A stretch of 64,000 nucleotides of DNA from Blastobasis lacticolella (lineage: Eukaryota > Arthropoda > Insecta > Lepidoptera > Blastobasidae), in contig LR990041.1 of NCBI GenBank assembly GCA_905147135.1, positions 14,011,907 to 14,075,906 on the forward strand, read 5' to 3'. Under the pieces are notes generated by a model that was given only the letters and a program-made list of their open reading frames with translations, did not search any database and was not told where the DNA came from. Shown here piece by piece: positions 1 through 11,940 of this stretch. Made by a program: the position numbers and the translations under genes. Numbering within the stretch: the first letter of the stretch is position 1; each line of letters begins with the position of its first letter.

Positions 1-750
1 TAACTATAATACCAACGCGATTTGACCAATAAATACTAATTACCTTAGATTTAAAGGTAACTACTACAGTTAGTCTAATAATCGAGTGTTACATTCCATT
101 AACATTCCAATAGTAGGCTGATTCCGGTTACTTGTATCAACACACTTTCACAAACAATTCCAAAGTGTTATCATAGTAGGCAAATATGCGAAGGAGGCCT
201 ATAACATACGTACATAATTAGACTAAGAAATACCATTTAACACTATGAGTCTGCAGTTGCTTGAAAACATGAATAAATTATAATACATACAAACTAACGC
301 TCGTATCTCATAGGGGTAATAGTGAATAAGTAACCTTGGACAATTTTACAAAGTGCCATCGCCAGTGAATTTAATTTATTTTTGTATTATATCTATTAAC
401 TTTTCAATTTTATTTACCCTTACTGCTTCTTTCTTGTCTACCATGTTTACTTTTCAGCTATGTGGTTTATAAGTCTGCTACGGACATTTTAGCCTGAAAA
501 TTTGAGCGTTCTAGCAATATCCGGAATTTCCATAAATTCTGGAAATTCAATGGAACGCTTAAATGCTACGCTACGCTACTATGCGGGGGTACTTTCATGC
601 GCCAACAATCTATCTTATGGGAAACGCAACTGTTTTCAATACATTCATACATAAATGCTCTATTTCACAAAATACAGGAGCGATAATTTGATGTAATTTC
701 AAGGAATACGCTGATATTTCTCATGACAGCGCTTAGCGCAAACTGGTGGT
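1..750. other. No gene recognised
   Basis: AT-rich sequence with stops in all frames. I see no exon with paired splice signals and no repeat that I recognise. It may be intron or flank of the lipase gene whose exon lies at 2321-2459 on the minus strand, because later lipase exons would lie on this side. Confidence 0.4.
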
Positions 751-1072
751 CATCTTGGCGTTAATGTCCCGATTGTGTGAGGCGTGCGAGGGCCCGGGGT
801 CCGCCTTGGTCACGATCCATGATTTGGCAAATCAAGCAATCACAGTGGAGGACCTCTGTGATCCAGATAATAGGGGACAGACCAGATTGGATCATGGTTA
901 CGAAATTCGCAGTCGCAATGTGCAGGTTTCATCACGATGTTTAACCCTCCTTAAACCCTGGTAAACCTCACCATAAGAGCATTAGTTACTGTTCAACTAA
1001 TTTACAAAACTCAGAAAAAAGTCATTGATACGAGTACGAGTCGGAACCCTTAACCATTAGGCCACCGACGCT
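751..1072 (-). repeat. SINE-B copy, tRNA-headed, minus strand
   Basis: Read on the minus strand, it starts with a tRNA-like head near 1072 and ends near 751 with the tail seen on the plus strand as CATCTTGGCGTTAATG. Other copies lie at 10272-10724, 16520-16632, 33196-33299, 38374-38591 and 47512-47642. This copy has lost much of the head; the B-box seen at 10272-10724 is degenerate here. The window has no gene for its movement other than RTE LINE fragments that share its tail. Confidence 0.7.
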
Positions 1073-1344
1073 CCTGCTTAGGTATACTGACGGTAAAAAA
1101 AACAATAATATTGCTTGAAAGTTGTGGCACCCAAACGAATGGACTTATCAGGTTTGACAGAGTCTTATACAGCACTTTATATTTTCGAAGGTAACTGTAC
1201 AAATGGCTTCTGTTACTCAGTTAAAAATAAATATTTTTCCTGGATCAATCGGTTTTAAATCCAAACATCAATCCGATTCCAACAATCCGAAGTCAGTTAA
1301 CTTTCTACAACTCTTGTTTTGTTAGTAACTTTTATTGTATATTG

Positions 1345-1598
1345 ACGACCTGAGTGGTTCAGTTGGTATACATGCCGGTCTGCAACGCAGGGGTCCCGGG
1401 TTCGATTCCCGGCTGAGCAGAAATTGAAATAATAAATTTAAATTTCTGTTACGAATCTGTGTATGTATAGTACGTTTTTAAAAAATGTTTATTAAGTAGT
1501 TTATCAGTTATCTAACACCCATGAAACAAGCTTTGCTTTCTTTGGGGCTAGATGGCGCTGTGTGAAGTTGTTCAAGCATATTTATATTTATTTATTAA
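1345..1598 (+). repeat. SINE-A copy, full length
   Basis: tRNA-like head starting GACGACCTGAGTGG, a B-box-like GGTTCGATTCCC at about 1400, the junction GAGCAGAAATTGAAAT, then a body ending GCTAGATGGCGCTGTGTG and a TTTA-rich tail. The same order recurs at 18532-18770, 35127-35342 and, interrupted, at 14006-14605. It is a pol III-type SINE; the head contains the internal promoter boxes. Confidence 0.8.
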
Positions 1599-1819
1599 TA
1601 TTCACGAATAATAAGAGCTTTCAGCCCCACAAGAAGCGGATGAAGGATACCATGTCCAACTACATTAGTGTCAGCTTCTCACACGTCAAGTCGCATCGCA
1701 TGTCCAATGCACGAGCGCGCTATTAGCATCCGATTTCCATTTGCGTCGTGCACTATTTCCCGGATGAATGTTCGCTTGAACAGGCTGGGATTGTATGAAA
1801 ACCAACATTAACAATTTTT

Positions 1820-1945
1820 TTAACGTTATACGGCAGATAAACAGGCAAGTGGGCCACCTGATGGAAAGTGGTTACCGCTGCCATAATCAACAGCAATAAC
1901 TCTTGAACGATCCCATGTCATAGTCCAAAGAAAACACATTAACCA
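1820..1945 (-). pseudogene. CR1/Jockey-like LINE 3' tail fragment
   Basis: The plus strand reads AGATAAACAGGCAAGTGG, then CCACCTGATGGAAAGTGG, then CTCTTGAACGATCC. These motifs occur in the same order in the LINE tail at 54925-55110. About 60 bp present there are missing here, so this is a small internally deleted minus-strand relic. Confidence 0.6.
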
Positions 1946-1996
1946 TGATGCAGATCAGTCTGAGTATGGAGCTATGATTCTTAAGTCGATAGGCAT

Positions 1997-2170
1997 AGTG
2001 CTCGAGCAAGTACATGTCCATCGGGCACGACCGCTTAAATAATTCGAGTAGCATTTATTGAAGGCTTGATGCATCGCTTTCTCACTCGGTTGCGGTTTGA
2101 GCGAGTAAGATGGCGATGTAATCCGTTCGAGTTAGACGATCGGCCCGATGGACATGAACTCGCGCACGCT
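1997..2170. mobile_element. MITE with short terminal inverted repeats
   Basis: The left end contains CATGTCCATCGGGC (about 2013-2026) and the right end its reverse complement GCCCGATGGACATG (about 2143-2156), with weaker pairing continuing outward on both sides. About 174 bp, no ORF. The superfamily is not clear because no convincing target duplication can be read. Confidence 0.55.
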
Positions 2171-2320
2171 TACTATATTGTAAAAATAATCAGTCACTAT
2201 AGAATGTGTTACAATTATTAGATCGGTCTACATACCAAAATAAGTAAATGGTCATTATTTTGTTTTGAGCACTCTTTGCACCGACTGGTCAATCAGCTGC
2301 TAATATTTTGTTTTCCTCAC

Positions 2321-2459
2321 CTGGACACTCTCCTGTAGGGCGGTCTCGATGAACCCGTGGGCGTAGACCACAGTCGGGGCATCTCGGTCGAAGCCTTGCA
2401 ATTCGAGAAGTTTCTCCGACTGGTTCAGGGGTATGTCAACATACTCCTCAAACGTGCTC
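2321..2459 (-). CDS. Single internal exon of a pancreatic-lipase-family gene
   Basis: On the minus strand a TTTAATGTTACAG acceptor precedes base 2459 and a CCAG/GTGAGG donor follows base 2321. The 139-bp exon enters in phase 1 and leaves in phase 0. It encodes 46 residues without a stop, including EEYVDIPLNQSE, GFDRDAP and TVVYAHGFIE. The strand-HGF element is the oxyanion-hole region that precedes the nucleophile elbow in secreted lipases of the pancreatic lipase family (PF00151), so this is the N-terminal part of the lipase domain. The Ser-Asp-His exons are not visible; they should lie at lower coordinates, probably beyond base 1. No signal-peptide exon was found upstream. GC content is well above the surroundings, as expected for a coding exon. 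Family assignment is by recognition of the motif and spacing. Confidence 0.75.
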
Positions 2460-2639
2460 CTGTAACATTAAAGTTACTAAGTTAAGGTAAGTCTTTTTTT
2501 TATAATAGACAGAGGGAGGCTAACGAACACGCAGGAAAACTTTCCTTTTAATTGTGCTCGTTAATACATTAGTCTACACGCAGACACATAGCATAATTAA
2601 CAGATGTCGAAAACAAACATACATATCAACGTAGATACA

Positions 2640-3555
2640 CACTCACGCTATACCCTTTTTGGAGCATATCAATTATCTAGTCAGTATATTATGTCCTTCT
2701 CGGGCGCCCTCCACCGACCGTTCCATTCCCATTCGCACGATTCATACACTTCGTAAGCCGTTTTTCCAAACCATCTCAGCATACGTCCTTCAATCTTAGT
2801 CACCACATCCATATATGTACATACATAAAGCTCACGCTTCGGTTACATATATGGGGTAGGCAAAGACTATAGACCGCCACTTCGCTCTGTCCTGACATAA
2901 CTCCCTAGCCTTACATATTATATATACAATTCTTGAGACTTCGGACACAAGCTTTTTACCCAATATAAATGCTTTAATCAGAGATTGTTTTTCTGGGTCG
3001 TCCTCTTAGGGGTTTTCCAATTTTGCGCTACATATACCTTCTCCCATTCATCCGCTCTCCATGTCCGAGCCATTTCAAAGCCGAAAATCCCCGATAATTA
3101 CAGTTTTCGCGACTGCCATATGGGGCGGAGACGCGCAAAGGTAGCTTTTATTTTGCCGATTCTCGAAGCGATATCCTCTTCTGTCCCTCTAGTGACACGG
3201 CACTCCCGAGGTAGAGAAAGTGTACTCTGTCCACTTCGCCGATGAGCAGCGAAAAAGAGTTTGTTTCCCTGCAACACATTTATTTTGCCTTATGGGCATT
3301 CATTTTAAGCCCCAACTTCGATGCCTCTCTACGAAGGTTGTTCGGCTTGGCTTGCATGTCAACGTATGAGTGACTGAGTAGGCATAGGTCTACAGGTCCT
3401 CCAGTACGTTGGAAAGCCCCCACTCTATGCCGCGGAACTTGTCCTGTATTGCATTGTGCAAAAACCATCCAAGACGAAAAGGAAGGAGAGAGGTTAAAGA
3501 AGATACCCCTGTAGTACACCCGCATGTACCAGTATGTCCTCCGAGATGAGACCAT
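2640..3555 (-). pseudogene. Degenerate RTE-type LINE, RT and C-terminal pieces
   Basis: Minus-strand frames give, in order, the pieces DLCLLSHSYVDMQAK and KLGLKMNAHKAK (RT region just after the catalytic motif), then VHFLYLGSAVS, FARLRPIWQS and, near 2900-2830, ELCQDRAKWRSIV with FAYP. These are the conserved blocks of lepidopteran RTE-like reverse transcriptases. From about 2815 down to 2640 a further block, TKIEGRMLRWFG, appears; in an intact element it lies before the DRAKWRS block, so two truncated copies are probably joined. Several frameshifts and stops; inactive. Confidence 0.75.
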
Positions 3556-5750
3556 TGTGGGTTACTCTATAAGAATAATGCTTGCTGTGTAATAATAATG
3601 ATAATGTGGTTTTTAAAGCGACACCAACTTCACGTAGTCAAATACGTAACTTCACGTAGTAGTTACATAAAAAACTCAATTCCATTGAAGACCATGCAAC
3701 TTAAGTAGGTACTTGTTAATGGGAACGAAGCCATTCGTATGCCAACTCCTGTTCAACTACTTACTGAGACCTTGTTCGCACTTGTACTACGTAATCAGGC
3801 TCGATCACATTCCCCAGAGGGCTTCCAATGCTATAGTACGAATTATTTATTTTGTAGGCAAGAATATTTTGGTTCGAATATGTAACAAGGTGAACACCTT
3901 GAGCAGATATTGTAATTTTGTTGCGATATCTTGGGATTCACCACTCGGGGTCACTGTAGCAATGTGTATTTTCTGAGTAACGCGTATTGGTAAGCCACTT
4001 GTCAACATCAAACTACAGTGAAAACATCCTGAGGAAACCTGCGCATATTTTAGTAATATGTCAAATTCGACAATGGAGTGATGAATTCGCCCGACAGGTA
4101 TAATACCTAATTTCATCTCCTTCCCTAGTAAAAGCAATAAAAAAAATCCATAACGGGGCCCTAAACTTTTAACCAGGGTCCCCGGCGGAAGACCTTGGTC
4201 AACCTTACTTCGCCAAAGTTATTGGCGTAGGAAGCACACCTCACAAGTGGCGAGCTCGTTGCGGTGCTGAAGTTCGAATAGCCTCAAAGTACGAACCGGT
4301 TACCCAGTTCCCGGATATTGCGAGCATAGCTTAACATTGGTTGTCGGGTTCGCACGCTGCCACTATAAAGCCGAATATTATAGCCAGAATGACAAATTAT
4401 TTTATTCTAATTAGGTACTACATACTGTTAAAATTAAGGTAACATTTGAAATATTATAGTTATGATCTTGGGCTTTAACTAATTTATAGCTGTCAAACCC
4501 AATGAAACTCTTGTGTACGCAAGTGGTAGGTGCAATATGGCTACCGGATTGCAAGATTATCCAATTTTTAATCAGTCCCGGCGGATGAAGGATGAAGTCG
4601 TATGAAATTACTTTATAAGTATACCTAGGTAGCGCTGGTTCTAAGAATTCAGGATAAGATGGAAAACCTATATTGACTAAGTACACTCTGAATAGTAGAC
4701 TTTAATCATAACCGTCGCACGTGATCATAGCGAAATTTGACTTTCAATAATCCTTAAGTGTAATCATATAACCAAATACAACTTGATTCAGATATTAATT
4801 TTATTTTGCTTGTAGGTATGACTATCATCTATTTATAAATATAGTGGTAAATGGTTTTAGAATGAAAACAAACGCTTCTCTAAAATTTAACTACTTATAA
4901 ATTATCGCGCTATGAATTCATTAAATTTTTTTTAAGTGAAACACAAAATCATTTCTAAGTATGAAATGACTTTGTGTAAATAGTATAAATGCTTTGATTG
5001 GATAATTAGAAAGACACTCGTATATATCGGTTCACATATTAATTTAGTTGTTAACATTATTTATCTACACTGTCACTTTGATGTCTTGTTTTAGACAGTC
5101 TTGTTATGGGATTCGGTATTTGTGTAAACAATCTTACTTGCAACATAGAGGTCACACTCAGTTTATCAACGGAGATAAAAAGCTTAGAAATATCTCTTGT
5201 TTGTCTAAATTAGTGTTATCTATATCTCTACATACTCGTTTCCTAAGAATCTGTATTCTTAGCTATAAACGTGGAAGAATGTATCTAAAGCATTTATGGT
5301 AGCTTCTATTCGTTGCGTAAAAAGCAGATAACCTAATAGGTATGTGAGAAGAATGCATTGGGTCGTCTTAGTGAAAAAGGGCCAAGCTTCATTTATCATC
5401 ATAACTGAAGTGTTTAAATTGAAATATTTTAGAAAGCACCTAATTCCAACTTTAAACTTACCCTGTATAATATCTCAAGTAAATGTCTTCAACGCGATTC
5501 CGTCTGTCTGGCAAAATACCTGGAAACAAAAGTAAGATGTTACGGTAACGTTTTGAATATGGGAAATGAACGTCAGTGTGTATTTATAGAAAATCAGTGC
5601 TTAAAATTGAACAAAATTTTACTAAATTTATTTTACTTGTACGAAGTGATATCGGTAAGACCTCACAGTCACAGATTTGAAATAAACAGACAAAGAGTTT
5701 GACTAATAGATTGTCTCTGATAATATTTTCTATAATTTCAATTGAATTTT
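3556..5750. other. AT-rich stretch without a recognised gene
   Basis: ORFs here are under 100 codons and resemble no family I know. A short motif at about 4178-4205 (CGGCGGAAGACCTTGGTCAA) recurs near 53365 and is probably RTE-derived. Otherwise I see nothing. Confidence 0.4.
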
Positions 5751-5830
5751 GAGCGCCGTGGTGACCGGGTGGCGAGACAGTCCGTCTTACAAGTGGGTAA
5801 CCTAGGTTCGAATACCACGCGGGACACCGT
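5751..5830 (+). repeat. tRNA-like SINE head
   Basis: GTGGTGACCGGGTGG (A-box-like) is followed about 40 bases later by GGTTCGAATACC (B-box-like, 5806-5817). The spacing fits a tRNA-derived SINE head, but no other copy in this window confirms its body, which might run to about 6090. A functional tRNA is unlikely: no acceptor stem pairing is apparent. Confidence 0.4.
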
Positions 5831-6320
5831 AAACCGATAGAGATTTTACCACCATGCACTCCGTGCTTCAAAGGGTACGTTCAACTGTCGATCCAGGTTG
5901 ATAGTAGACGGTGGCACGAAACTTCAAACTCTGACACCAAGTTGATACCTCTCACCTCGAAATGACTGAATACTGACGAGGGAAGTCCACGCACCCGGAT
6001 ACACAAAATTGAATAAAACTTTGTGGGCATGTAGAGTATACTATTATAACACAACCACATATCAGAGAACGTTTGGCATTGATTTATCAAATATGTTTAT
6101 CTTGTACTTAAAAAAAGGGTTGAGAATTAAAAACTAACAATGAAGTAAGAGTATATGGTACGGCGTTCAGAATAGCATAGATACACTACACACCCGTAAA
6201 GTTGCATTCAATTTGGTGTGTCCGGATGCTTAAAGTTTTTGCGAGAGCGATGGGTTAGTTTACCAAACAAATTATTATGCTTCTTTTAAAGACTAGTAGT
6301 AAGCATAATAATATTCAATC

Positions 6321-6480
6321 TTATCGCCATCTAGCCCCAATGTAAGCAAAGCTTGTGTTATGGGTGTTAAATAACTGATAAATTACTTTACATACTACAC
6401 CCAAACCCGTAACAGAAGTTAGAATTCATCAACCCGGGACCTCTGCGACCGGCATGTTAACTTAGGCCACTTAGGTTGTC
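6321..6480 (-). repeat. SINE-A copy, internally deleted, minus strand
   Basis: Reverse complement runs from GACAACCTAAGTGG at 6480 through TGCCGGTCGCAGAGGTCCC to GCTAGATGGCG near 6325. The segment between the B box and the TTCTGTTACGGG body motif is shorter than in the copy at 1345-1598. Confidence 0.7.
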
Positions 6481-6835
6481 AAATGATAATTTAGAAGTGA
6501 TCGAAACATCAGTACAAAATTGTAAATATAAAACTGCAATTGTAAGTTATTTCCCTTAAAATGTCCGTAAACATAAGAAAATGCTATGAATAGCATAGTA
6601 TTATAGAATTCAACCCAAATAATTCAGCTACCCTTCACTATTTTGGTCTAAACCTTTACCCACTGTGATTGAATCTGAATAGTGTCGTAATAATGTTGTT
6701 CCGTCACTCTAATAATGTAGTAATTTCGTAACTGACATAGAATTAACTTTTTATAGTGTAGGTTGTCGTGAGCGAATAATTATGTTAAATACGATAAATT
6801 ATTCATTATGCGCTTTTACTTTTGATTTATTTATA

Positions 6836-6932
6836 AAAGTAGTTTATCAGTTATCTAACATCCTAACACAAGCTTTGCTTACTTTCGGGCTAGGTGGCGC
6901 TGTGTGAATTTGTCCGAGCATATTTATTTATG
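6836..6932 (+). repeat. SINE-A 3' part, 5'-truncated
   Basis: Begins at GTAGTTTATCAGTTATCTAA and contains ACACAAGCTTTGCTTAC and the GCTAGGTGGCGCTGTGTG block with a TTTA tail. The tRNA head is absent. Confidence 0.7.
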
Positions 6933-7692
6933 TGTGTTCTATGTAGACTGTAATAAAAGGTTACCTATATCCATTTCCATTTTCAGATCCAGGCTGAAAA
7001 ACTTTCCCTTTCCCAGTCGGATATATCACCGATGTCATTTATTATTTACTTCAGTATAAATAATTTTGTATGTTGATTTTTAGCTGTGTCATAGTAAATT
7101 TAACCTTTCCACTGTAGGCGGCGTCGGGCATTGTCAGACGTTGCCAGGCAAGGGACAGACTGACCTACATCAGGTAGATCTTTAATAATTCAGTGTCTGA
7201 ATTATACTTTTCTTGTTTAAACCAGAAATCGATTGATGGGTTAAAGTTTAAAAGGGTTTGCTTGAAAACTCTTTGCTTAATAATCAACTGGTTTTTGGGG
7301 TACGATGAACACTGATAAAAGTGATAAAATAAATATTGGATGGCTGGTGATTAGATAATGAGATAAATTATCATTCCTCTTTGTTTTTTGTTGTCCTACA
7401 GACTTTGGGTATCAGTGTATCTACTCAGAATGGCAGATAACTTTAGGTAAGTATGATGCAATTTTCCTTGGTGAAGTTAACTGAATGCTGTACTCACATT
7501 GCTGGTGTAATAAACTTTAAAAAAAGTAGCGTATACAAATTATAATAAACTGAAATTTACATGATTCCTAATAAGATATAATTTGGTTACCAAGTGATAC
7601 TTATCAGAAGCTAGAACCAACGTTATATACTACTTATAAAACAGAGCTAAAAATTTTGAGTATGTAGGTAGGTACCCCAATAGATAGGTACC
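6933..7692. other. No gene recognised
   Basis: AT-rich spacer. No open frame of note, no splice-bounded exon and no repeat I recognise. Confidence 0.35.
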
Positions 7693-7947
7693 TAGAGCTC
7701 TTCTAATTTAAAATGACGCGCCCCACTATCGCATTAACGCACACAAGCAAGTTTAAAATATGGACGCAATACATATACAAATGCCGTTGTAATTGGTCAT
7801 TCAGTTGCCGGTAAAATTTAAACGTCGGAGCACGCGCCGTTCATTGGCTCCCACACAGATGAAGTGTCGTTATTAATATTTGCACTCACACATCGAAATC
7901 AACTAACTAAGTAGTGGGGCGCGTCATCTTAGACTAGACGAGCTCTA
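7693..7947. mobile_element. MITE with 37-bp terminal inverted repeats
   Basis: Left end TAGAGCTCTTCTAATTTAAA continues with ATGACGCGCCCCACTA; the right end at 7911-7947 is its reverse complement with about four mismatches. The element is 255 bp, without ORF. The outermost TA on both sides could be a TA target duplication, which would suggest the Tc1/mariner superfamily. Confidence 0.75.
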
Positions 7948-8429
7948 CCAACATATTAATATCATATGTTGTGCTCTTGCGCGCGAGGGCCCGGGATCCC
8001 CCTTGACCATACATACATCAGAATAAGTACCTAGTCTGATGTATGTTTGTCTTGTGTATTACCCACCCATATGCTATATTTATTTTTCGAAGACCGCAAA
8101 TTGCCGAAATCTACTGTCGACATGGTTACCTATATGTTGTAACGAACACGTTTACAACGAATAATATTTTAACTTTGAACTAGATGTCTTTTAACCCGAA
8201 AATTGTGAAACAGCATTAAAAATAAAACGGCTTCATGTAAAATTATTGCGGAGTACTTAGCCTCATTTACATTTTATAAGCCATAAAAAGAAGAACTGGT
8301 TTAATAAAGACGTCACAAACTATTAATAAATAAACATAGCAAATTATGAAAAAGTGGAAAAGTCAAAAGTCCAGTGTATCAGTGTCGGTAGATACATAGA
8401 TTCGGTGGACAGTAAATAAGTTTAGTCGA

Positions 8430-9370
8430 TGATAATCATTATCTTGGCGTTAAATCCCGGCACGCGAAGGCCCGGGGTCCGAAAACCTATTTATTCCTCT
8501 TTGTCCACTTCGCTCGCTCTTCGGCATCCATGGTAGCGAGTCTGTTGGCACGCATGTCTTTCTTAATGACGTCTACATCACTTATTTGGTCGGGTACTCT
8601 TTTCCGTACCTGGCGGGGGTGGCCTGACCAGATCAGACCGCCGTTCTCAAGTGACTTCTGCTACTTATTCATTCTTTGGACAAGTCGCCCTTTATTAAAG
8701 AAATACAGGGGAGTGTTCTTTAATCTGTATCCCTCCCCTAATCATGTCCTATATCCTGGCCAAAATCCATACTGACGTAAATTGCTACACTCCTACACCG
8801 AGCCCTTACCTTTAAAGACTGCTTTTTAGATTAGGCAGGTATCCGTCTCACCTACACATACCCGATTTTCTCCCAGAACAATGCCTTGTCCGCGTCGCTG
8901 CAACCGACCTGTGGAGCATAGGTGCTTATCAAATTAATCGCGACCCTTTCGATAAGCACCGGAACAATCATAAGGCGGTCGCTTACACACTTAATATCCA
9001 AGACGCAGTCTATGGACTGCAAAACACCTCAGCGAGCACTCCGTTGTTCCTACTAAGCCAGCGTATATTAGCTTGTAGCCGAGTTAGCAAAATGGACTTT
9101 ACTTTGGACTAGCTTCTCTCTCTCCGGTCCGGTAGGACTAACCTACATAACACAGAGGTAGGGCAATCCCTATGCGCATCGTGATGCGGCGATAATGAAT
9201 CCGCGTCGGGTTTCTGTTGGCACTACACCTGCCATCGTCGGGGTTTTAACTTTTTATGTACAGCGACTCCCATCCGTCTCGCATAACCCGTCAGGAAAAA
9301 GCCCATTCACCAGAGCCTCGTCCGTCTGCCAGCAGATCAAGTGCCGGTGAGGTTGGCCTGGGCCACTGAG
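8430..9370 (-). pseudogene. RTE-type LINE relic: endonuclease region plus C-terminus and tail
   Basis: Reading down the minus strand, one frame gives LGYKLIYAGLVGTT, then after a frame change ISTYAPQVGCSDADKALFW, which is the apurinic-like endonuclease block of lepidopteran RTE elements. Near 8660-8530 the frames give DMRANRLATMDAEERAKWTK, the usual C-terminal block, so the reverse transcriptase in between is deleted. The sequence ends near 8430 with CCCGGGCCTTCGCGTGCCGG, TTTAACGCCAAGAT and ATAATGAT. This tail matches the SINE-B tail. Inactive. Confidence 0.75.
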
Positions 9371-10271
9371 TCGATCCAACTATAGTTTGCGTTTATCTGA
9401 ATGAGAAAATCATAATTGGCTGTTAAGAATTCAATAACGTGTTGTATTTTGTGTCCTATTAAAATTACAAAGTAGCCTATGTGGCGAGTGTCAATTAATA
9501 ATAGTAGTGGTATAACTACTCAGTTATTCAATTCATTGAAACATTTTCCTCAATCATTGCAAACGATATCATAAAGTGGCCATTAATTTTGTGTGATGAA
9601 CTGTGTAGAAGCTAATAGACATAATTGCTTGTCATACTTGCGTACTACGGGCTAAACTGCGTGCTGATGTCTAGAATATCACCTCGTAGGGCCGTCAATG
9701 AAATAAATTCGACGGGCCATGATTACGGCACGCCGGCCGCACGATATCTGATATGGTAGTAACGCCCAAATGAGTTTACTCTCATCCAATTGAGACGGCG
9801 CTGTAGATCAAATACGTCTTAGATATAGCTTACGACTTTGTGCCTTTAGCTGTGGAGACAGTAGATCCGTAGTAATTAGTAGCAAAAAAATTTGAGAGTT
9901 AGGGTGTTGGTTGAGACGTAGGTATGGGCCGTGACTTACGTTCTTGGCCCTTTTTACGCCAGCACATATCACTTGCCTCACAGTCCTACGGGAAACACTT
10001 CGGGAATCACAGCACCATTTGGAAAAGTGTACTGACAATAATGTAATATAATTCAAATGACAGACGTTGACACTACATGCGATTTCAGGGAGAAGTTATA
10101 ATCTCTCTGTTTTGCACGTAGGTTGAATTTAGTCTACGGTTTCTAAACTCAAATTATTTCAAACTCTTTGTTTATTTGATGTAAGGATCCGAATGCATGG
10201 GAGAGGGCTAAAAGAGACTTTCCGAAAAATACCAGATGAAGAAGACAGGAGTCTATTGTCAAAATACTGCG
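9371..10271. other. No gene recognised
   Basis: The minus-strand ORF at 9808-10056 and the plus-strand ORF starting at 10193 have no recognisable domain; the second runs into SINE-B. No splice-bounded exon seen. Confidence 0.35.
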
Positions 10272-10724
10272 ATGATATCATCATCACCATGGTGTTAATG
10301 TCTCCGTTGTACGCTTGCGCGCTAGGGCCCGAGGTTCGCCTTGACCATGATCCAGGATTTGGCGGATTAGGTAATTACAGTGGATCGCCATCTGACCTCA
10401 ATGACCCTGTTAACAGGAGAACCTGACCAGATTGGATCATGAATGAATGGGTGTATGATTTATTTTTATTACTCATACAATAGTATGAAGAAAACAAAAG
10501 AAAAAAGAGAAGCAACCGGCAAAGCAAGAATGGTTACACATTCAGTCGCCTGATAGTACAGGTTTCGTCACGATGTTTTCCCTCACCGTAACAGTATCTA
10601 TCGGTTAATATTCAATTAATGTACATAACTCAGAAAAGGGTCACTGGTACATGGCCGCATTGGGATTTGAACCCGGAACCTTTGCTTACGAGTCGGGCCC
10701 CTTAACCATTAGACTACCGACGCT
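10272..10724 (-). repeat. SINE-B, most complete copy, with an internal insertion
   Basis: The minus strand starts at 10724 with AGCGTCGGTAGTCTAATGG (A-box region) and GGTTCCGGGTTCAAATCCC (B box). It continues with CGGTGAGGGAAAACATCG and GATCCAATCTGGTCAGG, then a tail ending GATGATGATAT at about 10272. Between about 10441 and 10532, roughly 90 bp rich in A and G interrupt the copy where other copies are continuous (GATCATGGTTAC). The head is tRNA-like and the tail matches the RTE LINE at 8430. Confidence 0.8.
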
Positions 10725-11569
10725 TCTCCAAAATTGATTTACCTATTTTTTGGCACACAAAACAGATTAGGAATGCTAACACACAGGAATGTTACATAGA
10801 AACAGCAATGGTCATACTCGAAATCCTAACCTACCCATAATGAGTAAAATCGAAAATACAGTAAACAAACCATATTTTGTATTGAGGAAACAAACAAACA
10901 AAAATAATGCTCGTGAATTAAAAACCGAAGATCAACAAAAACAATAACAGGTAAATTCTAAAATTAGTTTGAACATTTGTCTTGTTTGAGTATGTCTTTA
11001 ACGGGTTTATTGTTGTTAATATAGTTGCAAAATATGTTCAAGTCTTTGTTAGTTGCCATCAGGTTGTTGTATGCACGGCACATTCTAATAACAGGATAGT
11101 GGAAGGAAGTATTATTTATATACATGTTTAAGCTGAAAGATGTAGAGGCACGGATAACATGTAGGTAGAGTATTAAACAACAAATAAGGTCGGGGGAATC
11201 AATGTATAATTTTGTATGATAAATTAGGATAAATTCTTTTTTTTTGCGTTTCTAGCGGCACTACATTAAATTTTGTGAGTCATTTTATGTAAGTTGACAA
11301 AGATCTCTTTAAATAAATGACATCGACAAGATAATATTCTGTGACAACGTCGCAGAATGCCTTATATGCTGTTCATATGAACGGCATAGTAAGGGGACCA
11401 GATAGGGCAGGCATATTCGAGTATACTTCATGCTAAACTAATATATAAGCATAGCACGCTGCGATAATTTTACTACGTAACTAATCATAATAACTATTCG
11501 AATGTAGTGAGACTCGCGTACCAAGGTTACGGATATAATTTCACGAATATTTGCTATTTTAGAATCCAG
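10725..11569. other. AT-rich stretch without a recognised gene
   Basis: Low-complexity A-rich patches (10780-10960). No exon or known repeat was recognised. Confidence 0.35.
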
Positions 11570-11570
11570 T

Positions 11571-11940
11571 GTGTGCTACTGCTTGTACAACGGTGTTTGT
11601 TATAATGAACCGTTTGACATAATGCCTAGAGCTACATTCTATCATAGCACTGCTCGCCACCGACAGGGAGTTCATTCTCACACCTTGGAGCTAAATTGGT
11701 CGCGAACTGTTCGGTTCTATAGGAACTTTGTACCACGCACACTAAGGTTGTGGAATGAATTACCTGGAGAAGATTTCCCTGAAGAGTACACCATGGAGTT
11801 CTTCAAGAAAGGGGTGAAAAGGGTTTTACGGGGTCGGCAACGCGTGGGTGATACCCCTGGTAATGCACACGTCCATAAGCTGCGGTGATTGCTTACCATC
11901 AGGCAGGCCGTAAGCTTGTTTGCCACCTTAGTAGTATAAA
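11571..11940 (+). pseudogene. CR1/Jockey-like LINE, C-terminal domain and 3' end
   Basis: One frame is open for 105 codons and contains MPRATFYHSTARHRQGVHSH, FVPRTLRLWNELPGEDFPEE and KRVLRGRQRVGD. This is the post-RT C-terminal domain found in lepidopteran CR1/Jockey-like LINEs (pattern R..LWNELP..VFP). After the stop come CCATCAGGCAGGCCGTAAGC and TGTTTGCCACCTTAGT, the LINE 3' end. The copy is 5'-truncated and lacks the reverse transcriptase. The same 3' end recurs at 28855-28975. Confidence 0.8.

Noticed and set aside
1345..1430. A functional tRNA gene
   Set aside because: It has A- and B-box-like motifs, but the same sequence continues into a SINE body repeated several times in the window.
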